A stretch of DNA of 31,718 nt, from positions 1 through 31,718 of the forward strand of contig CAZMFO010000008.1 of the NCBI GenBank assembly GCA_964565615.1, given 5' to 3'. The notes beneath the pieces are model-generated. The model was not told the DNA's origin. It did not search any database and worked only from the letters and a program-made list of their open reading frames with translations. The stretch's first letter is position 1. The number at the start of each line of letters is the position of its first letter. The stretch comes from HK-STAS-PATE-36 sp964565615 (lineage in GTDB: Bacteria > Patescibacteriota > Saccharimonadia > Saccharimonadales > JAGQNJ01). Below, in pieces: positions 12,179 through 21,742 of this stretch. A program made the position numbers and the translations under genes.

Positions 12179-13612
12179 ATGAGGGAGGCTTTATACCGCA
12201 AACACCGGCCTAAAAAACTTAGTGATGTTGTTGGGCAAGCGCATATCACTGATACTCTTTCTAATGCTTTTAATAGTGGTAAAATTAGTCATGGTTATCT
12301 TTTTGCTGGACCGCGTGGAGTCGGCAAAACCAGTGTAGCGAGAATTTTTGCACATCAAATAAATAAATTTGATTACGGAAGCAAAAACAACGCCCTAGAC
12401 ATCATAGAGATTGATGCCGCAAGCAATCGTCGAATAGACGAAATTAGAGAACTCCGAAGTAAAGTTCATTTAGCTCCAGCTTTGGGAAAGTACAAAGTCT
12501 ATATCATTGACGAAGTGCATATGTTAACCAAAGAAGCCTTCAATGCTCTATTAAAAACACTTGAAGAGCCACCAGAACACATTGTATTTATCTTGGCGAC
12601 CACAGAAGCTCACAAGGTGCCCGATACAATTATTAGCAGAACACAACACTTTACCTTTAAATCCGTCAACCCTTCGTTGGTGGCCGAACATCTGAATACA
12701 ATTGCTAAACTGGAGGGCATAGATATTGATCAAGACTCTCTAAAACTTATCGCCAATTACGGAAGGGGCAGTTTTAGAGATAGCATCAGTCTATTAGATC
12801 AACTAAGTTCAACAAAAAAAATTACACAAGATACAGTTTTTAACTTATTAGGATTGCCTTCTTCAGAGCTATTAGAGAACATTCTGGGTGCCGTTATCAA
12901 AAAAGACCTGCCGTCACTAGTCAATCTACTAGAGCAAGCAAGATCAAAAGGGATCAACCCTCAAAAGTTAAGCACTGGGCTTGTTGATCAGATCCTTTCC
13001 GATAGTGCCAATAATTCGGACTTTAGTTCACTCTTAAAGCTGGCCAAAGAAATCTTACAGACCAACAACTCGCCCGATCCCGACAAATATCTAGAGCTAA
13101 CGCTAGCTGACTTCATCATAAGTAATACCGAAGAAAACCAGCCAATTATTAAAACTACGACAGTTTCTACTATTCAGAGTAAAGAAGATCCAAGCAAAAT
13201 AATTAAGCTAAAAAAACCAAGTTCACCTATAAAAGATAAAGCAAATACGCAAGCACCCGATACTCCCCCAACGAGCTTAGACGCAGAGTTATGGCAAGCA
13301 ATTCTAGACAACTTAAAAAAGAAGCGTAATACTCTTTACGGCATTGTTCGTATGGGGCAACCCAGTATAAACAAGCAATCATTACTATTAACAGTTCGCT
13401 TTCCGTTTCACAAAAAGCAACTAAGTGAAGAAAAGAACTCCAGAATAATCAGAGAGATCGCCACAGCTGTACTTGGGTATCCCGTGCAATTAATTATAGA
13501 GATAGCCCCCGAACAAGGAGTCAATCAAGCGAAACTTTCACAATCTGTCAGCGATCAAGCTATTTCTGTTGTAACTTCAATTTTTGGAGGCGGGGAAGTC
13601 CTAGAGCCATAA
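12179..13612 (+). CDS. dnaX: DNA polymerase III subunit gamma/tau, zinc module absent
   Basis: A 477-residue clamp-loader ATPase. Walker A is GPRGVGKTS with Lys50, Walker B is IIDEVHML with Asp111, and sensor 1 with the arginine finger is ATTEAHKVPDTIISRTQ. After about residue 320 comes a charged, Pro-rich linker and a C-terminal domain. Bacterial DnaX normally has a four-Cys zinc module between Walker A and the IDAASN motif; here that interval is only about 30 residues long, and the whole protein has no cysteine. dnaB starts directly after the stop codon (TAAATG), so the two replication proteins are cotranscribed. Confidence 0.95.
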   Translation: MREALYRKHRPKKLSDVVGQAHITDTLSNAFNSGKISHGYLFAGPRGVGKTSVARIFAHQINKFDYGSKNNALDIIEIDAASNRRIDEIRELRSKVHLAPALGKYKVYIIDEVHMLTKEAFNALLKTLEEPPEHIVFILATTEAHKVPDTIISRTQHFTFKSVNPSLVAEHLNTIAKLEGIDIDQDSLKLIANYGRGSFRDSISLLDQLSSTKKITQDTVFNLLGLPSSELLENILGAVIKKDLPSLVNLLEQARSKGINPQKLSTGLVDQILSDSANNSDFSSLLKLAKEILQTNNSPDPDKYLELTLADFIISNTEENQPIIKTTTVSTIQSKEDPSKIIKLKKPSSPIKDKANTQAPDTPPTSLDAELWQAILDNLKKKRNTLYGIVRMGQPSINKQSLLLTVRFPFHKKQLSEEKNSRIIREIATAVLGYPVQLIIEIAPEQGVNQAKLSQSVSDQAISVVTSIFGGGEVLEP

Positions 13613-14965
13613 ATGAATCCAAGCAACATCGTACCACCACAAAATCTTGATGCCGAAGCTAGTTTATTGGGCGCAATTTTAATAGATAGTGACGCAATAG
13701 TAAAAATTGCCGACTCCATAAATGCTAACGATTTTTATGATCAGAAGAACGGTATTATTTTTCAAGCCATTAAACAATTATACGAAAACCACAGCCCCAT
13801 AGATGTGCTTACTGTAGCCAGCCAACTGCGAGCTGACGGAAACCTAGAAATGGTTGGCGGATCGGCTCATTTGACAGAACTGACCAATTATGTTCCAACA
13901 GCTACACATGTTGAACAATATGCAAATCTGGTAAGTCAGAAGGCACTGCGAAGACGACTGATACAAGCAAGTCAAGAAATATCCTCACTAGGCTATGACG
14001 AGACTAAAAGCCTTCAAGAGCTTATTGAAAACGCCGAATCTAAGCTATTTGAAGTCAGTCAAAAACATGTCAAGCAAGATATAATTAGCCTAGAAACCAT
14101 TTTGGCTGATAGTTTTGATAGGCTTGACGAGTTACACAAGGATAAAGGCAAAATTAGAGGTATTCCAACAGGATTTCGTGATCTTGATGGAATCTTGGCG
14201 GGTTTGCAAAGATCTGACCTAATAATTATCGCCGCCCGACCAAGTATGGGAAAGACAGCTCTTGCCCTCAATCTGGCTCATAACATCGCAACTAAAGCCG
14301 GCGAACCGGTTTTAATTTTTAGTCTAGAAATGAGCAAAGAGCAATTGGTGGACCGTATGCTAGCTATGGAATCTGGTGTTGACGCTTGGGCACTAAGAAC
14401 CGGCAATCTAAACGACCAAGACTTTGAGCTTATTGCCCAAGCAATGGGGACTCTTAGCGAAGCGCAAATCTTTATTGATGATACTCCGGGCATTACCGTA
14501 AGTGACTTACGCACAAAAGCCAGACGCGAGATGCATCAAAGGCCACTAGGGTTAATCATCGTTGATTATCTACAGTTGATGAGTGGCGGGTCTAAATATG
14601 GTGGCGACGGTAATCGTGTTCAAGAAATATCCGAAATTTCTCGAAGCCTAAAAGGCATAGCTCGCGAACTTAATGTTCCTCTTATAGCCCTTAGCCAACT
14701 CAGCAGATCTGTAGAAAGTCGTAGCCCACAAATTCCTCAACTTTCTGATTTGCGAGAGTCTGGCTCAATAGAGCAAGATGCTGACATCGTAGCATTTATC
14801 TATCGCGAGGACTACTATAACAAAGAGACCGAGCGTACCAACATTACTGATATCTTTATTAAGAAGCATCGTAATGGGCCCACTGGAGCAATAGAACTCT
14901 ACTTCGACAAGGACAAACAACGGTTTAGGTCGCTTGATACCAAGCACACTGTACCTTTTGAATAG
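13613..14965 (+). CDS. dnaB: Replicative DNA helicase DnaB
   Basis: A 450-residue hexameric helicase. The N-terminal domain begins PPQNLDAEASLLGAILID. The RecA-like domain has Walker A ARPSMGKTA with Lys214, FSLEMSKEQLVDRM, Walker B IIVDYLQLM, and a C-terminal KHRNGPTG. It unwinds DNA at the replication fork and contacts the clamp loader via tau, which fits its position after dnaX. The length is standard and no intein is present. The ATG immediately follows the dnaX stop. Confidence 0.97.
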   Translation: MNPSNIVPPQNLDAEASLLGAILIDSDAIVKIADSINANDFYDQKNGIIFQAIKQLYENHSPIDVLTVASQLRADGNLEMVGGSAHLTELTNYVPTATHVEQYANLVSQKALRRRLIQASQEISSLGYDETKSLQELIENAESKLFEVSQKHVKQDIISLETILADSFDRLDELHKDKGKIRGIPTGFRDLDGILAGLQRSDLIIIAARPSMGKTALALNLAHNIATKAGEPVLIFSLEMSKEQLVDRMLAMESGVDAWALRTGNLNDQDFELIAQAMGTLSEAQIFIDDTPGITVSDLRTKARREMHQRPLGLIIVDYLQLMSGGSKYGGDGNRVQEISEISRSLKGIARELNVPLIALSQLSRSVESRSPQIPQLSDLRESGSIEQDADIVAFIYREDYYNKETERTNITDIFIKKHRNGPTGAIELYFDKDKQRFRSLDTKHTVPFE

Positions 14966-14984
14966 TGCCATAGCCAACCATAAA

Positions 14985-14993
14985 TGATATACT
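14985..14993 (+). promoter_or_regulatory. Extended -10 promoter of the GT-C-like gene
   Basis: TG-A-TATACT with the hexamer at 14988-14993, ending 9 nt before the ATG at 15003. The predicted transcript has a leader of only 0-4 nt. Confidence 0.55.
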
Positions 14994-15002
14994 AACCATT
15001 AA

Positions 15003-16220
15003 ATGAAAAGATTTAAAATGTGGATTATCACCAACTGGCGCAAACGCCTGTTTATGGGCATAAGCTTATTGGCAATATTTGCACTATGTTTCTATAATTT
15101 AGCTAAACTAACAAACGGTTACTTAAGTTACCCAGAACTGAAAACTATTGAAAGTTCATCAAGTGGTCAATTGATTTGGGATAATCCACTTAATTTACCT
15201 GTCAAAATAGGGCAATATGGATTAATAAAACTCGGTCTAGGCTCAACAGCTCTATTCAGGAGTGTGTCGGCCATTTTTGGTGTTCTGCTAGTTGTCCTGT
15301 TTTATAAGTTAGTAAAGCTTTGGTTTTCCCCAACAATTGCTTGGTTATCTAGTGCACTTTTACTAACGAGTAGCCTGTTCTTGCATTATGCACGACTAGC
15401 CACACCAGACATACTTGTACCTTTAGGATTTATCAGTTTAATGTGGTCTGGCTGGTGGGTATTCAAAAGTAAGCCCAGCAATCTTCGTTTAGCTCTATCA
15501 ATGTTGATATTATCTGCGTGCCTTTATGTTCCCGGCTTGATTTGGTTTGCACTATTGTTGGTTTTTGTTCAATATAGGCATATCGTTAAGATAGCAAACA
15601 AAGCATCACCTTTATCCATAACAGTAGTATTAGTAAGCCTTCTTTTGTTGTTCTCCCCCCTAGCACGAGCCTTAACTACAACGCCAAGTTTGGTATTGGA
15701 GTGGTTAGCCATACCTAGCCTCTTTGAAAAATTTGTTTTTGCTAAAAATTTTCTTTATGTCCCCTCTTCACTAGTAGTTCGTACTCAGCTAGACCCTGTT
15801 TATAATCTTGTTCGGTTACCTCTGCTAGATGTCATTACTATAATGCTGGTGGTGCTCGGTTCTTACGCCTTCTTTATACGGCTAGATCTTGTTAGGTCTC
15901 GTATGCTAATTGGAGCAATTTTCATATCGTGGTTCTTGGTTGCTTTAAATAATGGAGTCAAAATTAATCTATTTTTACCACTCATATATCTAGCTGTTGC
16001 CGGTGGGATTATGTTTTTGCTTCAGCAATGGTATAGCGTTTTCCCAAAAAATCCTCTAGCGAGGACCTTTGGATTAATCTTGGTCTTTGGATTATTGACT
16101 ACAAGCATCATCTACAATTCAACACGATATTATATTGCTTGGGCGAATAATCCTGTTAGTCGTCAATCGTTTTATTTTCAGTATAATCCACCACCAAAAT
16201 CTGATACAATGGTAGAGTAA
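15003..16220 (+). CDS. Polytopic membrane protein, GT-C / ArnT-PMT-like glycosyltransferase
   Basis: A 405-residue membrane protein with roughly ten hydrophobic helices. The segment LLLTSSLFLHYARLATPDILV (split here; about residues 117-140) resembles the ATSPLFLYYARLARPD motif of ArnT/PMT GT-C enzymes, which move sugars from polyprenyl-phosphate donors onto lipids or proteins outside the membrane. The first extracellular loop has GYLSYPELKTIES, where the family usually has an acidic motif, so activity is uncertain. It is shorter than ArnT and lacks a large C-terminal domain. The substrate is unknown. It lies downstream of dnaB with its own -10 box. Confidence 0.7.
   Translation: MKRFKMWIITNWRKRLFMGISLLAIFALCFYNLAKLTNGYLSYPELKTIESSSSGQLIWDNPLNLPVKIGQYGLIKLGLGSTALFRSVSAIFGVLLVVLFYKLVKLWFSPTIAWLSSALLLTSSLFLHYARLATPDILVPLGFISLMWSGWWVFKSKPSNLRLALSMLILSACLYVPGLIWFALLLVFVQYRHIVKIANKASPLSITVVLVSLLLLFSPLARALTTTPSLVLEWLAIPSLFEKFVFAKNFLYVPSSLVVRTQLDPVYNLVRLPLLDVITIMLVVLGSYAFFIRLDLVRSRMLIGAIFISWFLVALNNGVKINLFLPLIYLAVAGGIMFLLQQWYSVFPKNPLARTFGLILVFGLLTTSIIYNSTRYYIAWANNPVSRQSFYFQYNPPPKSDTMVE
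16202..16210 (+). promoter_or_regulatory. Possible promoter for ybaB-recR
   Basis: TG-A-TACAAT inside the last codons of the upstream gene (hexamer 16205-16210). Transcription would start at about 16217, just before the AAAGGAG ribosome site of ybaB at 16219-16225. Confidence 0.4.
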
Positions 16221-16231
16221 AGGAGCAATTT

Positions 16232-16525
16232 ATGAGTCGTTTTGATCAAGCAAAAATGTTACTTAAGGTTAAGAAAGTTCAGAAAGAGCTACAAAAGCAG
16301 ATAATTACTGTTGAGCAAGGTGATGGAGCAGTTCGTGTAGAAATAACTGGCGAGCAAAAGATCCGCAAAGTACATATTGACCCTGACTACATTGACTTAG
16401 ATGATATTGGCCAGCTAGAGCGTTGGATAGAGGACGCAGTTAAAGATGCCATAGCCCAAAGTCAAAAGATTGCAGCGGAAAAGATGCAACCCTTTATGAG
16501 TATGCTTGGCGATCTAGGACTATAA
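16232..16525 (+). CDS. ybaB: YbaB/EbfC nucleoid-associated protein
   Basis: A 97-residue protein of the YbaB/EbfC family: N-terminal coiled helix, then VEITGEQKIRKVHIDPDYID, then a helix rich in acidic residues ending MLGDLGL. These small dimers bind DNA nonspecifically. The usual genomic order dnaX-ybaB-recR is kept here in relaxed form, with dnaB and a membrane gene between dnaX and ybaB. recR begins 8 nt downstream. AAAGGAG precedes the ATG. Confidence 0.93.
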   Translation: MSRFDQAKMLLKVKKVQKELQKQIITVEQGDGAVRVEITGEQKIRKVHIDPDYIDLDDIGQLERWIEDAVKDAIAQSQKIAAEKMQPFMSMLGDLGL

Positions 16526-16533
16526 GGCGCTCA

Positions 16534-17139
16534 ATGACCGCACTACCTTCCGCACTTGAAAAGGTAATTGAATCACTTAAAATATTACCGGGCGTTGGCC
16601 CCAGAAGTGCCGAAAGGTTTGCATATTACTTATTTAAATCAAATCCCGCAAAAACAAAGAAGCTCGCCGATTCAATAACTAATCTACAAGAAGAGGTTGG
16701 TTATTGCCGAAAAACATTTGCTTTAATAGATAAGGGGCAGGAGCTTTCGCCACTTTATACTGCAAGTAATCGTAATAAGCAAATTGTTGCTGTCGTTGCC
16801 GAGCCATTTGATATTCTGGCGTTAGAGAAAACAGCCACATTCAAGGGCACCTATCATGTTTTAGGTGGATTAATCTCCCCGATAGACGGAATTGGCCCTG
16901 ACCAACTAACAATCAAACAACTGATAGTTCGCATTAAAGAAGATAGTGTTAAAGAGGTTATACTGGCGACCAATGCCAGTGTTGAAGGCGAGTCAACTGC
17001 TCTATACATTCAGCGACAATTAGAAAATCTCAACACAAAGCTAACACGACTGGCGAGAGGTCTGCCGATAGGAGTAGATCTAGAATATGCCGACCAAATT
17101 ACTCTTACAAAAGCGTTAGAAGGAAGGCAATTGCTATGA
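16534..17139 (+). CDS. recR: Recombination protein RecR, zinc finger degenerate
   Basis: A 201-residue RecR. The N-terminal helix-hairpin-helix is LKILPGVGPRSAERFAYYL. The Toprim domain is IVAVVAEPFDILALEK with YHVLGGLISPIDGIGP and TNASVEGESTALYI. RecR normally has a C4 zinc finger between them; here only Cys58 remains (GYCRKTFALIDKGQ, then SPLYTASNRNK where the second Cys pair should be). The fold may be held together without zinc. RecFOR-type repair is the expected role. Its stop overlaps the next start as ATGA. Confidence 0.94.
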   Translation: MTALPSALEKVIESLKILPGVGPRSAERFAYYLFKSNPAKTKKLADSITNLQEEVGYCRKTFALIDKGQELSPLYTASNRNKQIVAVVAEPFDILALEKTATFKGTYHVLGGLISPIDGIGPDQLTIKQLIVRIKEDSVKEVILATNASVEGESTALYIQRQLENLNTKLTRLARGLPIGVDLEYADQITLTKALEGRQLL

Positions 17140-18143
17140 GCCATCAAGAGATTGCAAATTTAATAGCCGATAAAAAGAAAATTGTCATCGCCCAAGCCGA
17201 TAATCCCGATGGCGACAGCGTAGCTAGCGCTTTAGCTCTTGAACAGATTTTGCACGAGCTTGGTAAAGAACCAATACTCTACTGTGCTATAGATATTCCT
17301 AAACATCTCCGCTATTTGCCGGGCTGGGACAGAATAGATAAAGAATTACCGAACAGTTTTGATATGACAATAATTGTTGATTGCAGTTCGCAGAATCTAT
17401 TTGAAATAGCAGAGAAGAAGGGCGAACTAAGTTGGATTCTTGCTAAGCCTTTGTTGGTAATTGATCATCACGATGTAAAACCGACTATCCAAGCTACAAT
17501 TACACATAATCAAGTAGAGGCCGTATCAACTGGCGAAGCTATCTATGATATTGCAAAAGAATTGGAGTGGCCATTATCAATAAACGCTTGTAAAATGCTG
17601 GCTGTTTCTATTTTATCGGATAGTCTTGGACTAATGACAGAAGCAACAACCGCTCGAAGCATCCGTATAATTGCCGAGCTTGTTGAGGCAGGAGTTAAAC
17701 TATCCGAACTTGAAGAGGCTCGCCGTCAAACCACTAAAAAAAGCTACGATCTGACGCGCTATAAGGGGTTGCTACTTAACCGTATTGAATTGCATTCTGA
17801 CAATAGAATTGCCACCATTAACATCCCGTGGGAAGAAATAGAAAAATATAGTTCGGAATATAACCCGTCCGTCCTTGTACTTGACGAAATGCGTCTGATT
17901 GATACCGTACAGATAGCCATAGCCTTTAAGATTTACAATAACGGAAGAGTAACCGCTAAAATTCGCTGTAATTACGGATTCCCGATTGCTAAAGAGTTAG
18001 CTGAACATTTTGGGGCAGGGGGACATAGTTATGCCAGTGGGTTTAAGCTAAATAACACGCCTTTTGATGATATAAAGAAAGAGTGTATAAATAAAGCGAC
18101 TGCACTACTAGACAACAGAAGTGATAATTATGAAGCTCTATAA
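17136..18143 (+). CDS. DHH/DHHA1 phosphoesterase (NrnA-like)
   Basis: A 335-residue protein of the DHH superfamily. Motifs in order: ADNPDGDSVASALAL, TIIVDCSS, VIDHHDVKP (the DHH motif), SILSDSLGL, and the DHHA1 GGHSYASGFK near the C-terminus. NrnA-like members degrade nanoRNA, pAp or cyclic dinucleotides with Mn2+. The exact substrate cannot be decided from motifs. It overlaps recR by 4 nt and cysS by about 14 nt, suggesting one transcript ybaB-recR-DHH-cysS. Confidence 0.92.
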   Translation: MSHQEIANLIADKKKIVIAQADNPDGDSVASALALEQILHELGKEPILYCAIDIPKHLRYLPGWDRIDKELPNSFDMTIIVDCSSQNLFEIAEKKGELSWILAKPLLVIDHHDVKPTIQATITHNQVEAVSTGEAIYDIAKELEWPLSINACKMLAVSILSDSLGLMTEATTARSIRIIAELVEAGVKLSELEEARRQTTKKSYDLTRYKGLLLNRIELHSDNRIATINIPWEEIEKYSSEYNPSVLVLDEMRLIDTVQIAIAFKIYNNGRVTAKIRCNYGFPIAKELAEHFGAGGHSYASGFKLNNTPFDDIKKECINKATALLDNRSDNYEAL

Positions 18144-19542
18144 TTCATTGACTAAGATAAAAGAGAGAGTTGCTCCGTTAGAGGCCAATACTATCAGAAT
18201 GTACACTTGCGGACCAACTGTTTACGACAATGCCCATATTGGCAACCTTAGTTCTTACATTTTTGCGGACTCTTTAAAAAGAGTGCTTAAACAGCAGGGT
18301 TTTATCGTTAAGCATATTATGAACTTTACAGATGTTGATGATAAGACCATCAGGCGTAGTCTCCAAAAATATCCCAATCTAGATCCAAAAGAACGCTTAC
18401 TTAAATTAACTCGTCATTACGAAAAATCTTTTATTAAGGATATGCAAGCTATTGGCAACTCAACAGATGATATTGAATTTGTCAGAGCAACAGATACAAT
18501 TCCGGCTATTTTAGTGCTTATCACCAACCTTTACGAGCAAGGCTTTGCATATATTTCTGATGATGGAGTGTATTTTTCTATTGATGCTTACAAAAAGTCA
18601 GGAAAAAAGTATGGGCAACTGCTAGAGATTGATGACTCAAATACATCTCAGGCACGCATTGCTAATGACGAATACGACAAAGACTCGGTCCACGATTTTG
18701 CTTTATGGAAGAAAGCCAAGAGCAATGAACCGACTTGGAAGTTTAGGCTTGGAGAGCATCAACTAGATGGCCGTCCCGGTTGGCACATAGAATGTTCAGC
18801 AATGAGTACGACTCATCTTGGACAACCTTTTGATATTCATACAGGAGGTGTTGATTTACTCTTTCCGCATCACGAGAACGAAATAGCCCAAAGTACGGCA
18901 GGCAGAACAGAACCTATCTATTCGCAAATTTTTGCCCACAACCAACATCTCTTGGTTAATGGAAAAAAAATGAGTAAATCATTAAACAACTTCTACACCT
19001 TGAACGACATTACCAAAAAAGGTTTTAGCCCTTTAGCTTTTCGTCTGATGATTTTACAGTCTCACTATCGCAGTCAGTCAAACTTTACTTGGGAGACTCT
19101 TAATGACGCTCAAAACAACTTAAAACAATTACGATCTATCGCAGAGGCACAGTATCAATTAGTTAAGAATCCGACTGCTTTGACTGGTAAGGACCTAAAA
19201 AAATACCGGAAGGAGCTATCAAACGCCATAGCCGAAGACCTAAACTTTCCTCGCGCCTTTATGACATTAAGTAAAGTTGTGGATCAAATTAAACAAAACC
19301 AATTCCACAAAAAAGACGCCGAGACACTAACAGAGTTTTTGAAGAATTTGGATCAGATACTGGGGTTGCAACTATCTAGCATAGAAGACATCAGTGCAGA
19401 ACAAAAAATGCTTATCCAAAAAAGAGAGCAAGCAAGGCTGTCTGGTGATTGGCCATTGGCAGATAAACTGCGTAATCAACTACTCAAACTCGGCCTAGAC
19501 ATCCGCGATACATCAAACGGCTCAATCTGGTCAAGAGTTTAA
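18130..19542 (+). CDS. cysS: Cysteinyl-tRNA synthetase
   Basis: A 470-residue class Ia synthetase starting MKLYNSLTKIKE, the usual N-terminus, which is why ATG 18130 is chosen over a GTG at 18121. It has the zinc ligands expected for CysRS: Cys in MYTCGPTVYDNAHIGN, Cys in GWHIECSAMS, and His/Glu in FPHHENEIAQ. The HIGN signature and KMSKS (NGKKMSKSLNN) are intact. It charges tRNA-Cys. The start lies inside the DHH gene, so translation is probably coupled. It converges on the permease gene, with 6 nt between stops. Confidence 0.96.
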   Translation: MKLYNSLTKIKERVAPLEANTIRMYTCGPTVYDNAHIGNLSSYIFADSLKRVLKQQGFIVKHIMNFTDVDDKTIRRSLQKYPNLDPKERLLKLTRHYEKSFIKDMQAIGNSTDDIEFVRATDTIPAILVLITNLYEQGFAYISDDGVYFSIDAYKKSGKKYGQLLEIDDSNTSQARIANDEYDKDSVHDFALWKKAKSNEPTWKFRLGEHQLDGRPGWHIECSAMSTTHLGQPFDIHTGGVDLLFPHHENEIAQSTAGRTEPIYSQIFAHNQHLLVNGKKMSKSLNNFYTLNDITKKGFSPLAFRLMILQSHYRSQSNFTWETLNDAQNNLKQLRSIAEAQYQLVKNPTALTGKDLKKYRKELSNAIAEDLNFPRAFMTLSKVVDQIKQNQFHKKDAETLTEFLKNLDQILGLQLSSIEDISAEQKMLIQKREQARLSGDWPLADKLRNQLLKLGLDIRDTSNGSIWSRV

Positions 19543-19548
19543 CTTTTA

Positions 19549-20634
19549 TTAATCGCTTTGTTTGGTTGATGACAGTTTATGATGATAAGTGCTTTTTAGA
19601 TATATCTTCAAACAGCCGGCAACCGGAATAGCAACCAAGGCACCTAAAAATCCAGCTAAACTAACTCCAATAATCGCCGCAACGAATACAGTCAAAGGAG
19701 TCAGTTCGTTGTACTTGGACTGAATATACGGCTGAAATGTAGCGTTTTCTACTTGTTGGTAAAGAATAAAATAGATTGCCATAACGATTGCTAATGGCCA
19801 TGAAACAAATAAACAAAATACTACTACTATACAGGCCGCCATTATGTTACCAATCAGGGGAATCAGCCCAAACAACCCTACAATTGATGCCATCGCAATC
19901 GGGTTAATCGACGCATCAAACACGGTGCTAGCTATAACTAATGCAAAAAAGGCAAATAACGAGGCTATTAAAGCAATAACCAACTGCCCGTTAACATAGC
20001 CTGTTACCATCTTGTACATTCCGTGCAACATCTTTTTTTGCTGGTTTAACCTACTTTTAGGCAAATTATCAAAATAATATTCTATCCATCTTGGGCCCTC
20101 AACCAACATCATAAAGGTCATAACTAGTACGGTTATTATTGAAACTAATCCACCTCCAACCGCTGTGGCAAACACGACTGCTTTAGCAGAATTACTACTA
20201 ATTTTTGTCTTTAAATCTTTTATAGTACTGGTATAGCTCTCTGTTAGATTATGATCTTGAATAAACCTAACTATAGGTGTGTTCTGGTCTTGAATGTCCT
20301 CAACTGATAAAGGAATTTGATTTGCAAAATCAATACTCTGCCTTACCAAAGGAGGGACTACGACAGCCATAAAGCCAAATAGAAAGGTAATTACCGCTAT
20401 GTAGGCGACAGCGGTTGCCCGTGCACGACTTTTACTTGGCAATCGGGCCCTAATCCATCCAACAACAGGATTTAACGCTAAGGCTAAGAAGCCAGAGATC
20501 ATTATCATTTTTAGGGCTGTCTGAATTTTTGCAACCACACCAATGGTAACAAAAGCGAGTATTACGAAGAGAATCACCCTTAGTATGGTTTTGTTGCTAA
20601 AATCTACCGTTGTTATGCTGGAATTATTTGCCAT
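19549..20634 (-). CDS. AI-2E family (PerM/UPF0118) permease-like membrane protein
   Basis: A 361-residue polytopic membrane protein. Family features are the early hydrophobic pair of helices with ALNPVVGWIRARLP, a soluble loop of about 80 residues (residues 90-150), and the C-terminal block GLIPLIGNIMAA followed by FLGALVAIPVAG. Members export small molecules or Na+; autoinducer-2 transport is documented for few, so the substrate is open. Its ATG overlaps the end of the upstream glycosyltransferase by 11 nt, so it belongs to the same minus-strand operon. Confidence 0.9.
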   Translation of the reverse strand: MANNSSITTVDFSNKTILRVILFVILAFVTIGVVAKIQTALKMIMISGFLALALNPVVGWIRARLPSKSRARATAVAYIAVITFLFGFMAVVVPPLVRQSIDFANQIPLSVEDIQDQNTPIVRFIQDHNLTESYTSTIKDLKTKISSNSAKAVVFATAVGGGLVSIITVLVMTFMMLVEGPRWIEYYFDNLPKSRLNQQKKMLHGMYKMVTGYVNGQLVIALIASLFAFFALVIASTVFDASINPIAMASIVGLFGLIPLIGNIMAACIVVVFCLFVSWPLAIVMAIYFILYQQVENATFQPYIQSKYNELTPLTVFVAAIIGVSLAGFLGALVAIPVAGCLKIYLKSTYHHKLSSTKQSD

Positions 20635-21742
20635 TAATTCTTCGTCTAATTGCCTTTTTATATGTTTTTAGTATATCACCTCCAACAACATTTATATCAA
20701 ATTTTTTTATCAGAATTTGTTGAGATTGAAATATCTTTTGATACAAGTCAGGCTTGGTAATTAATGAGTAGATAAGTCGAGCTAGTTGGGTTCTGTTGGT
20801 TGGTTCAAATAGTGCGTCTGGAGATCCTTCCAAAACCGACCTATAACCGGGATTGTTCCCAGCAAGCACCACCACACCGGCAGATATTGACTCAATAAGT
20901 ACTATGCCGAAACTCTCCCCACCTGTAGCGGGATAGACGGCAATTTTACTAGACTGAACCAATTCTCTTTTTTTGCTTTCAGAAACATAGCCTACAAAAT
21001 GACAATACTTTTCTAATTGATGAGACCTAACATAACCCTCTAAGCTTTTTCGCTGTGGACCGTCTCCGACAATCACTACTCTCAAGTTAAACCCTTCCAT
21101 TTGTTGTTTTAGTTCTTGAATTGCTTGCAAGAGATAAATACAACCCTTTCGTTCAACCAACCGACCAACAAATAATACATCTATTGGTTTTTTTTGATTT
21201 TTGCTTTGCCATAACTGTTGATTGATGGCATTTGGGATAACCTGACTATCTATACCATAAGTATTTTTGGCAAATTTTTTGGCTACTTTAGAGACACTGA
21301 TAATTTGATCAAAACGACGAATTGGCTTAGATTGAGTCAACCCCAGCAACTTGCTAGCAATTTTAACACTACCACTGTGCGGAGCTATATGAAATGTCCC
21401 AACAACTGCGGTATCATCTTGGGCCAAAGAGATTATTTTACCTGCTAAGAATGGGCTAAACGGCATTTGTATATGCAAAACATCGAAGGAATATCTCTTT
21501 AATAATTGCCGAATAGCTGATTTAGATACAGGAAGGGGAATAGACAAACGATTTTTATTAAAACGAACCTTTAAATTGCGGGCTAAACTATGGACATTGG
21601 GCAAATCCTTTCGTTGACTTTGCCCAACTAAATAATGAACTTCGTTACCTTGCTTGGTGAGCCAATCTCCGAGCAGTAAGACATACTGTTGAACACCATC
21701 AGTACTATCTAAGGTGTCGTCTAATACAAATCCTATCTTCAT
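20624..21742 (-). CDS. GT4 glycosyltransferase (PimA/PimB-like), second of a tandem pair
   Basis: A 372-residue GT-B enzyme. N-terminal MKIGFVLDDTLDSTDGVQQYVLLL is the acceptor-side Rossmann start (listed as the family motif, split by gaps in homologues). Later come FVGRLVERKGC, a donor loop, and GESFGIVLIESISAGVVVLAG with the EX7E glutamates. Such enzymes transfer hexoses, often mannose, to lipid acceptors on the inner membrane face. It starts 1 nt before the stop end of the paralogue upstream. The pair shares motifs along its whole length, indicating tandem duplication. The sugar and acceptor are not deducible. Confidence 0.88.
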   Translation of the reverse strand: MKIGFVLDDTLDSTDGVQQYVLLLGDWLTKQGNEVHYLVGQSQRKDLPNVHSLARNLKVRFNKNRLSIPLPVSKSAIRQLLKRYSFDVLHIQMPFSPFLAGKIISLAQDDTAVVGTFHIAPHSGSVKIASKLLGLTQSKPIRRFDQIISVSKVAKKFAKNTYGIDSQVIPNAINQQLWQSKNQKKPIDVLFVGRLVERKGCIYLLQAIQELKQQMEGFNLRVVIVGDGPQRKSLEGYVRSHQLEKYCHFVGYVSESKKRELVQSSKIAVYPATGGESFGIVLIESISAGVVVLAGNNPGYRSVLEGSPDALFEPTNRTQLARLIYSLITKPDLYQKIFQSQQILIKKFDINVVGGDILKTYKKAIRRRINGK

